Of a DNA stretch of 17,554 nucleotides, positions 13,991-17,554 are shown in pieces. Origin of the DNA: Villigracilis sp900696595 (GTDB lineage Bacteria; Chloroflexota; Anaerolineae; Anaerolineales; Villigracilaceae); NCBI GenBank assembly GCA_030263615.1, contig SZPH01000068.1:1-17554 (forward strand), read 5' to 3'. The notes under the pieces are model-generated. The model made no database searches and was not told where the DNA came from. It saw only the letters and a program-made list of their open reading frames with translations. The translations under genes and the position numbers were made by a program. Every line of letters begins with the position of its first letter. Positions within the stretch are counted from its first letter, which is position 1.

Positions 13991-15309
13991 CCCTTCCTTC
14001 CCGGCAGGATTTTGTTGATCTCTTTGCCTATCTTCTGCGGAATCTCGTTGATGCCCCTGCCAATGCGCCGGGGAATCTCGTTCAATTGTTTTGGAAGGAT
14101 GCGTTTGAACAACTTCCCGCGCCAGTTCTGCAAAATGGCTTCCATGTAAAGTTTTTCCAGCGCCGCAACCTGAGCCTCGATGGAATATTTTTCGCTCAAC
14201 GCCAGCGAATGTTCTCCGAACTTTTTCAATCGTTCGCGGTCGGGCAGAAGATCGGCGAGCGTATCGGCGTATTTTTGCGCGTCGAGCGGGAGGGCGTACC
14301 CATTCAAGCCGTCTTCGAGCATCCCTTCGAAGGCTTCGTCTTGAACCGCGACGAACGGCAAGCCGGAGGCAATCGCCTCGATGACCGAGATCGGATGTAC
14401 CTCGGTGGTGGAGGCGGAGAGGAAGACATCCGCATCGCGCAAAATGTCCGGCAGGTCGGCGCGGTTTACCATCCCCAAAAAGTGGATGCGGTCTTTGGCG
14501 CGGGTGGCGCCGGCTTTTTCCTCCACGCCTTTGCGCGCGCCGCCGTCGCCTGCAAAGACAAGATGCGCGTTCGGGACCCGCTCCGCCATCAAGTCAAAGG
14601 CTTCGACGATGAACTCCAGCCGTTTCTCCGGGTCCATGCGCCCGACGGTCAGCAGAATATGCGCTTCGGGGCCCAGCCCGAGCCTGTTTCGCAAAGCCCC
14701 GGGGTTTTTTGCCGCCTTGAACATGCCCAGGTCAATTCCGTTCGGGATGATCGTGATGGGTTGTTTCACTTTTTGTTTCAGAAGCAGGCGCTGGAACTTC
14801 GGCGAAGGGACGATGATCTGATCGCCCAGGTTGGTGGAGGCCTTGCTGAACCACGCCGCCGCGTATTTGATGATGCCGGTGTTGCCGATGAATTTGATGT
14901 AATGGGTGTAATCGGTGATGGATGTGTGGTAGGTGTAGATCAGCGGCAGGCGTTTGGTGGAGGCGGTCAGGTAGGCCAGCAGCCCCACGCTGGCCGGGCT
15001 GTGCGCGTGAAGCGCGTCGAAATGTTCGCGCGTGAGTTTCCATGTGGATCGCGGCGTGCCAAGCACAGCCACATAGATGGGCGGGTTATTGAGGTATTTC
15101 AACGAAGGCAGGCGCATGACGTTCGGCTCGTTGTCTTTGTAGCCGGGGAACTTTGGCGCGAAGATCGTCACCTGATGCCCGCGCTTTTGCAACCCCTCCG
15201 AGATCATCTGCAAGGAGACCGATACGCCGTTCACCTGCGGAGCGTAGGTGTCGGTGAACAAGCCGATGCGCAGCGAACCGATGGGGAGTTCTGAGTTGCC
15301 TGGGGTCAT
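13987..15309 (-). CDS. GT4 glycosyltransferase, probably glycolipid-forming, with an 11-residue-repeat tail
   Basis: 440 residues from ATG 15309. The N-terminus (IGLFTDTYAPQVNGVSVSL, ~14-32) and the donor site E303-VHPISVI-E311 (E-x7-E) followed by AIASGLP are typical of GT4 retaining enzymes such as diacylglycerol glucosyltransferases and PimB-like proteins. IPNGID and TVGRMDPEKRLE are also present. It likely glycosylates a lipid on the cytoplasmic face of the membrane. The last 36 residues (405-440) are basic and amphipathic, with repeated NEIP-(R/Q)-(R/K)-IG units at 11-residue intervals, suited to lying on a membrane surface. The start is set by GGAG 5 nt upstream and by an ATGA overlap with the DUF951 stop. 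Acceptor and sugar are not determined. Confidence 0.93.
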   Translation of the reverse strand: MTPGNSELPIGSLRIGLFTDTYAPQVNGVSVSLQMISEGLQKRGHQVTIFAPKFPGYKDNEPNVMRLPSLKYLNNPPIYVAVLGTPRSTWKLTREHFDALHAHSPASVGLLAYLTASTKRLPLIYTYHTSITDYTHYIKFIGNTGIIKYAAAWFSKASTNLGDQIIVPSPKFQRLLLKQKVKQPITIIPNGIDLGMFKAAKNPGALRNRLGLGPEAHILLTVGRMDPEKRLEFIVEAFDLMAERVPNAHLVFAGDGGARKGVEEKAGATRAKDRIHFLGMVNRADLPDILRDADVFLSASTTEVHPISVIEAIASGLPFVAVQDEAFEGMLEDGLNGYALPLDAQKYADTLADLLPDRERLKKFGEHSLALSEKYSIEAQVAALEKLYMEAILQNWRGKLFKRILPKQLNEIPRRIGRGINEIPQKIGKEINKILPGRKG

Positions 15310-15524
15310 GGGGTCTCCTGTTTTGAATTTTCCCGTTCCTGTTGCGACAAATTCGTCTTCATGCGCTTCGCCAGTTCGCGGCGCGTGAGCAGGACGCGGT
15401 GTTTGCAGCCGCAACATTCCAGTCCGATGTCCGCGCCGAGGCGCGTCACCGTCCACTCGTATGAGCCGCAGGGATGCGGTTTGCGCAGGCGCAAAAGATC
15501 GCGCATTTGCAGGTCGGGGAGCAT
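15306..15524 (-). CDS. DUF951 family small cysteine-containing protein
   Basis: 72 residues from ATG 15524. KPHPCGSYEW (15-24), then RLGADIGLECCGCKHRVLLTR match the DUF951 pattern. C19 and the CCGC cluster (37-40) could bind zinc in a ribbon-like fold. The family occurs widely in Gram-positive and related bacteria, and its function is unknown. Upstream in-frame codons back to 15731 are rejected: they read through a perfect hairpin and the -10 box. TATAAT ends 6 nt before the ATG, so the mRNA is predicted to be leaderless. It overlaps the GT4 gene by 3 nt (ATGA), implying coupled translation. The last 15 residues are polar and outside the family core. Confidence 0.88.
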   Translation of the reverse strand: MLPDLQMRDLLRLRKPHPCGSYEWTVTRLGADIGLECCGCKHRVLLTRRELAKRMKTNLSQQERENSKQETP

Positions 15525-15530
15525 GAAGGG

Positions 15531-15536
15531 ATTATA
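15531..15536 (-). promoter_or_regulatory. -10 box giving a leaderless DUF951/GT4 mRNA
   Basis: TATAAT on the minus strand followed by CCCTTC and ATG. Seven nt past the box is the A of the start codon. No -35 match is seen; that position falls in the left arm and loop of the palindrome at 15543-15580. Confidence 0.55.
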
Positions 15537-15542
15537 TACCAC

Positions 15543-15580
15543 CCAGACCTGACAGGTTTCCAAAAACCTGTCAGGTCTGG
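15543..15580. repeat. Perfect 17-bp palindrome (dispersed-repeat-like)
   Basis: Arms CCAGACCTGACAGGTTT (15543-15559) and its exact complement (15564-15580) with a CCAA loop. It sits just upstream of the DUF951 -10 box. There is no following T-run, so it is not a typical terminator. A diverged relative lies at the tsaB-rimI junction. Confidence 0.9.
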
Positions 15581-15624
15581 TTTGAGATGAGAAATATTTC
15601 CCAGCCGCCGTGAGAAGACTTTCC

Positions 15625-15652
15625 TTGAAGAATGCGCCGTTTCGAACATAAT
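15625..15652 (+). promoter_or_regulatory. Candidate sigma-70-type promoter of the MBL hydrolase
   Basis: TTGAAG (15625-15630), a 16-nt spacer and CATAAT (15647-15652). The predicted start is near 15659, giving a leader of about 50 nt that ends with GGAGG 5 nt before ATG 15709. Confidence 0.5.
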
Positions 15653-15708
15653 GGAGAGCGTAACGGGCGCGCTTTTGCGCCAGTCCGATGTAAAAAACGG
15701 AGGCAGGC

Positions 15709-16689
15709 ATGAACAGGGATTTCACGGTCAAAATTTGGGGCGCGCGCGGCAGTTACCCGGCGCCGGGCGCAAATACCGTCAAATACGGCGGCAACACCTC
15801 TTGCGCGCAGATCAACGCGGGCGGGCGCACGATCATCCTCGACGCCGGCACGGGCATCATTCCGCTTGGGCGCGAACTGGTCAAAAAGCAAAACTTCGAA
15901 CTGCTGATTCTGTTCAGCCATTTGCACCACGATCACACGCAGGGATTTCCGTTCTTCGCGCCGGCCTATTTGCCGAAGGCGAAGTTGCATATTTATGGTC
16001 CCGGCGGCACAGCCGAGACGGTGAAGCACGTACTCGAACATAACCAGTCGTCCGATACGTTTCCGATTTCTTTGCGCGATATGGCGTCCAACAAGGATAT
16101 TCGTTCGTTGCGCGAGTCGCAGGTCATTGTTTGGGACGAGGACGGAGTCCGGGTCTGCGAATCAAGCCCAAGTCCGGGTCCCGAGGCGGTCGTCATCCGC
16201 ATTCACAAATCGTACGCGCATCCCGGCGGCGTGTATCACTATCGCATTGAATATCAAAATAAATCCGTTGTGTACGCCACCGACACCGAGGGCTATGCGG
16301 GCATGGATCGCAGGTTGATTCAGTTTGCGCGCGACGCGGATGCGTTGATCCACGACGCGCAGTATTCGGACGATCATTATTATGGATGCCTCGCCGGATT
16401 CCCCTCGACGCAGGGATACGGTCACTCGACGGCGACGATGGCGGCTCAGGTCGCCGCCTCTGCCGAAGCCGGACAGTTGATCCTGTTCCATCACGACCCC
16501 TCCTACGCCGACGACTGGGTGGCGGCGCAAGAATCCGTTGCGCAAAATATCTTTCCCGATTCGCGCGCGGCGTACGAAGGCATGGAGATCAGGCTTCCGA
16601 AGTCTGATAACGAGATTGCAATCCATAACGCATCCCGGACTTCGGAAGTCTCCGGTGAAAGAGCAGTAAAATATGTTACGCATGGTTGA
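15709..16689 (+). CDS. MBL-fold metallo-hydrolase, possible cyclic-nucleotide phosphodiesterase
   Basis: 326 residues. The N-terminus VKIWGARGSYPAPGANTVKYGG (~7-28) and ILDAGTGIIPLG (43-54) define a beta-lactamase-superfamily group related to phosphoribosyl cyclic-phosphate and cyclic-nucleotide phosphodiesterases. Metal ligands are visible: H71-x-H73-x-D75-H76 (SHLHHDH), bridging D192 (ATDTEG), and H239 or H261/H262 (FHHDP). It should be a cytoplasmic dinuclear-metal hydrolase. A clear Shine-Dalgarno GGAGG sets the start. Its last bases overlap the Crp/Fnr gene, and that gene's predicted -10 lies inside it. The pairing suggests it removes the nucleotide ligand of the regulator, but this is inference; the substrate could be any cyclic or linear phosphodiester. 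Confidence 0.9.
   Translation: MNRDFTVKIWGARGSYPAPGANTVKYGGNTSCAQINAGGRTIILDAGTGIIPLGRELVKKQNFELLILFSHLHHDHTQGFPFFAPAYLPKAKLHIYGPGGTAETVKHVLEHNQSSDTFPISLRDMASNKDIRSLRESQVIVWDEDGVRVCESSPSPGPEAVVIRIHKSYAHPGGVYHYRIEYQNKSVVYATDTEGYAGMDRRLIQFARDADALIHDAQYSDDHYYGCLAGFPSTQGYGHSTATMAAQVAASAEAGQLILFHHDPSYADDWVAAQESVAQNIFPDSRAAYEGMEIRLPKSDNEIAIHNASRTSEVSGERAVKYVTHG
16635..16655. promoter_or_regulatory. Palindrome, possible operator before the Crp/Fnr gene
   Basis: CCGGACTTC-G-GAAGTC(T)CCGG: nine-base left arm and matching right arm with one extra T. Its centre is about 38 nt before the predicted transcription start, the position of a -35 element. A partial second copy in the opposite sense (CTTCCGAAGTC) is at 16594-16604. 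Both are inside the MBL coding region, so they could be coincidental. Confidence 0.35.
16667..16672 (+). promoter_or_regulatory. -10 box for a nearly leaderless Crp/Fnr mRNA
   Basis: TAAAAT followed by 9 nt (ATGTTACGC) and ATG 16682, the same spacing as at 5193/5203 and 13922/13912. It lies within the end of the MBL gene. Confidence 0.4.
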
Positions 16690-17380
16690 ACTGAAGAAGG
16701 ACGACACCCGCAACATTCTCTCGGACATAAAATTGTTCGAGGGACTCGCGCCCGCGCAGCTGGATTGGGTGGCGCATCGCGCGCATCGGCGCGTGTTCTC
16801 CGGCGGGAAGAATGTAATGCTGATCGAACAGCCCGGCGAGGCGGTCTATATTATTTTGCACGGAACGGTGAAGGTCTATACCGAGCAGGGCGGGCGCGAC
16901 GCGATTTTATCCATTTTGGGCGGCGGCGACCTCATCGGCGAGATGAGTTTGATAGACAGCGTGGGGCGCTCCGCCAGCGTGGTGACGCTCGAAGACTCGC
17001 TCATGCTGTGGATGGACAAGACCGCGTTCTATTACATGCTCGATAACTTCCCGCCCATTGCGCGGAATTTGGTGAAGATTCTCTCTGCCCGCGTGCGCCT
17101 TTCTGATCAGATGATTCAATCGCTTGCCACGCTTGACGTGAACGGACGGGTGGCGCGTCAACTGCTGGCGTTTGCGGAACGGTACGGGCAGGACACGGAC
17201 GGCGGAATTAAAATCCGCATCGCGCTGACGCAAAGCGACATCGCCGACCTGGTGGGCGCGTCGCGCAAACGGGTCAACCAGGCGATGGTCTTCTTCAAGG
17301 AGCAGGGGCTGGCCACCGCCGACGCGGATGGGCGGATCGTCATTCAGGATAAAGCCGGGCTGGCGGGGTTTTGCGATTAG
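16682..17380 (+). CDS. Crp/Fnr-family transcription regulator
   Basis: 232 residues from ATG 16682 (ATG 16673 would add three). The cyclic-nucleotide-binding barrel covers ~15-130; its phosphate-binding cassette GEMSLIDSVGRSASV (86-100) keeps the Glu (E87) and Arg-Ser (R96, S97) that contact a cyclic nucleotide. The dimer helix is ~125-152. The winged helix-turn-helix (~183-209, LTQSDIADLVGASRKRVNQA) is the family DNA reader. No N-terminal cysteine cluster as in FNR is seen, so cyclic-nucleotide or similar ligand sensing is more likely than an Fe-S oxygen sensor. The start is preferred because TAAAAT stands 9 nt upstream. It overlaps the MBL gene by 8 bp, so it may be read both from its own promoter and from the upstream one. 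Target genes are unknown. Confidence 0.93.
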   Translation: MVELKKDDTRNILSDIKLFEGLAPAQLDWVAHRAHRRVFSGGKNVMLIEQPGEAVYIILHGTVKVYTEQGGRDAILSILGGGDLIGEMSLIDSVGRSASVVTLEDSLMLWMDKTAFYYMLDNFPPIARNLVKILSARVRLSDQMIQSLATLDVNGRVARQLLAFAERYGQDTDGGIKIRIALTQSDIADLVGASRKRVNQAMVFFKEQGLATADADGRIVIQDKAGLAGFCD

Positions 17381-17539
17381 CCGTATGGTCGAACAGGCGT
17401 GAAGCGGGCGCCCAGTTTGGATGTTTACACGAGTATCGGTAGCGCGCGCATATCGTTGGGAGCATTCAAATGATGTAGAAAAGGAGCCTCCGAGAAATCG
17501 GGTATAGTACCCGTAGGCAAGAACAAACGGAGGCTCCGC
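17381..17539. other. Intergenic region with promoter-like palindrome near the right edge
   Basis: No terminator or gene is evident in the first 100 nt. GGAGCCTCCG (17483-17492) and CGGAGGCTCC (17528-17537) are a perfect 10-bp inverted repeat. Between them CGGGTA-TAG-TACCCG (17499-17513) is a perfect 6-bp-arm palindrome containing a TATAGT -10-like box. Confidence 0.5.
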
Positions 17540-17554
17540 ATGAAGTGTAGCACA
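17540..17554 (+). CDS. Start of an unidentified gene (5 codons, partial)
   Basis: ATG at 17540 with GGAGG 6 nt upstream and a TATAGT box about 31 nt upstream; the visible codons read MKCST. The surrounding inverted repeats would suit an insertion-sequence end or an operator-controlled gene, but five residues identify nothing. Confidence 0.35.

Noticed and set aside
13972..15294. 440-codon plus-strand open frame
   Set aside because: It is antisense to the clear GT4 gene over its whole length. Its composition (Arg, Asp, Gln, Val-rich, no motif) is that of a shadow frame in GC-rich DNA.
15525..15731. N-terminal extension of the DUF951 protein
   Set aside because: It reads through a perfect hairpin and the -10 box, and lies antisense to the MBL promoter and leader. 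The family core starts after ATG 15524.
1..17554. CRISPR array, tRNA, rRNA or riboswitch
   Set aside because: No regularly spaced direct repeats, no tRNA-like cloverleaf and no familiar riboswitch core were seen by eye. Gene-free stretches are all under about 215 nt.

Overview
The window looks like a chromosomal piece of a GC-rich free-living bacterium. My best guess is a Chloroflexota member of the Anaerolineae type. This rests on protein character and on dispersed palindromes of a kind I associate with that group, not on any marker gene, so it is tentative. There is no rRNA, tRNA, CRISPR array or complete mobile element. Fifteen substantial protein genes are supported, plus five codons of a sixteenth at the right edge. 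Twelve of the fifteen are on the minus strand.

Region 1-2940 (visibly more AT-rich than the rest) holds two tandem paralogous minus-strand genes. Both encode exported beta-propeller-like proteins. The complete one continues through a transmembrane helix into a cytoplasmic TPR tail; the other runs off the left edge. A strong intrinsic terminator (3062-3120) then separates them from a 7TM-PAS-PAS-GGDEF diguanylate cyclase (3148-5136) with an intact active site and inhibitory site.

Region 5203-11566 is a surface-polysaccharide or glycolipid block. It has a plus-strand GT-B-like transferase converging on, and overlapping by 62 bp, a minus-strand series read right to left: WbpA-type nucleotide-sugar dehydrogenase, UDP-glucuronate-4-epimerase-like SDR, Wzx-type flippase and a GT4 glycosyltransferase. 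The dehydrogenase and epimerase would make a UDP-uronic acid, the transferases would use activated sugars, and the flippase would export the lipid-linked product.

Region 11578-13912 is a compact minus-strand housekeeping operon: tsaE, tsaB, rimI and a family-4 uracil-DNA glycosylase carrying a C-terminal beta-clamp-binding pentapeptide. It runs directly into the dehydrogenase gene. Region 13987-15524 has a small DUF951 protein translationally coupled (ATGA overlap) to a lipid-type GT4 glycosyltransferase with an unusual basic 11-residue-repeat tail. Divergent from it lies a plus-strand pair, an MBL-fold hydrolase and a Crp/Fnr regulator, probably a cyclic-nucleotide signalling module. The right edge carries a start codon and promoter-like palindrome of a further, unidentified gene.

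The most interesting cross-cutting signal is the promoter architecture. A TATAAT or TAAAAT box sits 6-9 nt before the initiation codon of at least four genes, and 18 nt before a fifth, which predicts leaderless or nearly leaderless mRNAs. Two related short palindromes flank or enclose start regions (DUF951 and rimI). No wholly new defence or biosynthetic system was recognised.
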